From Phycisphaerales bacterium (GTDB lineage: Bacteria > Planctomycetota > Phycisphaerae > Sedimentisphaerales > Anaerohalosphaeraceae), in NCBI GenBank assembly GCA_011048645.1, contig DSDR01000022.1, positions 1-5,444 on the forward strand: 5,444 nt of DNA, given 5' to 3'. The notes under the pieces are model-generated. The model worked only from the letters and a program-made list of their open reading frames with translations, had not been told where the DNA came from and ran no database searches. Below, in pieces: positions 5,294 to 5,444 of the stretch. A program made the translations under genes and the position numbers. Position 1 is the stretch's first letter. Each line of letters starts with the position of its first letter.

Positions 5294-5323
5294 ATCCGGC
5301 CGCTCGCGCGGCTCGGCTATTGT
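5294..5323 (-). repeat. palindromic unit B4
   Basis: Like B1 but with loop GCGA on the - strand. It is 42 bp after A3, the same distance as B2 from A2. Bases 5306-5339 are identical to 4802-4835. Confidence 0.85.
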
Positions 5324-5336
5324 ACGATGACGCAAC

Positions 5337-5366
5337 GCAACAGCGCGGCGGCGCGAGCCGCCCGAT
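5337..5366 (+). repeat. palindromic unit A4
   Basis: Like A1 but with loop GCGA and G instead of A at the first base. Arms are at 5347-5352 and 5357-5362. It is 13 bp after B4. Confidence 0.85.
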
Positions 5367-5393
5367 AGGGGACGTAACATCGTGGGTATCGCC

Positions 5394-5422
5394 ATCCGCC
5401 TCACATTCGCGGCTCGGCTTTG
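5394..5422 (-). repeat. decayed palindromic unit B5
   Basis: The ends match B units (ATCCG at 5394-5398 and CGCGGCTCGGCT at 5408-5419), but the loop side is disrupted (CTCACATT) and the stem is weakened. Its position 27 bp after A4, with a spacer like the A1-B1 spacer, identifies it. Confidence 0.6.
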
Positions 5423-5444
5423 AACGGCCTAATCGACGACATAC

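Larger units (their letters stand above)
4703..5444. other. gene-free region filled with two families of palindromic repeats
   Basis: These 742 bp hold no credible gene. Open frames exist on both strands but their translations consist of repeated peptides created by the repeats. From left to right come five 30-bp palindromic units (4735-4987), a block of seven other hairpins (5016-5209), then four more 30-bp units (5222-5422, the last decayed). The region runs off the window. The whole is best read as a REP/BIME-like intergenic cluster. Confidence 0.85.

Noticed and set aside
4735..5423. CRISPR array
   Set aside because: Units are inverted relative to one another, spacers range from 11 to 42 bp and are themselves repeated, and no cas gene is present.

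Overview
The window looks like chromosomal DNA from a Planctomycetota bacterium, probably of the class Phycisphaerae. This is an inference from protein style (a MurD beginning GLGRFGGG, a beta-helix protein tail ending in a typical DFRLRPDSPALELGF run, a GTG-started type 2 PyrF) and from moderately high GC. No rRNA or other marker is present to confirm it.

Layout. Bases 1-111 hold the C-terminal end of a + strand gene, probably a parallel beta-helix surface or secreted protein. It converges on a - strand gene for a small lipoprotein of unknown function (125-691). A 178-bp AT-rich divergent intergenic region (692-869) separates this from pcm (870-1532, +), protein-L-isoaspartate O-methyltransferase. 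pcm converges with 31 bp between stops on murD (1564-2928, -). murD lies 26 bp downstream of pyrF (2955-3893, -, GTG start), so the two are probably one transcript. A 110-bp divergent region with overlapping sigma70-like promoters separates pyrF from a + strand gene for a membrane-anchored protein of unknown function (4004-4702), whose layout recalls YpmS/DUF2140-like or LmeA-like proteins.

The genes are ordinary housekeeping functions: protein repair, the peptidoglycan precursor step adding D-glutamate, and the last step of UMP synthesis. The two enzymes of the pyrF-murD pair both feed nucleotide-dependent wall synthesis only in a loose sense; the sequence shows no direct partnership.

The unusual part is 4703-5444, with no credible gene. 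It contains two interleaved families of small palindromes. The first is a 30-bp unit present nine times (one decayed), in two subtypes (A on +, B on -) mostly alternating in inverted orientation. Each intact unit can fold into an 8-bp stem with a GNRA-type tetraloop (GCAA or GCGA) and a single bulged base on the 5' side. Stem bases differ between copies in a coordinated way that preserves pairing. The second family is a block of seven hairpins at 5016-5209 between the two clusters of the first. It includes an inverted pair of 19-base hairpins with two exchanged, still-paired base pairs. Together they resemble REP/BIME elements of the kind mobilised in trans by Y1 (RAYT/IS200-like) transposases, but no transposase is in the window.
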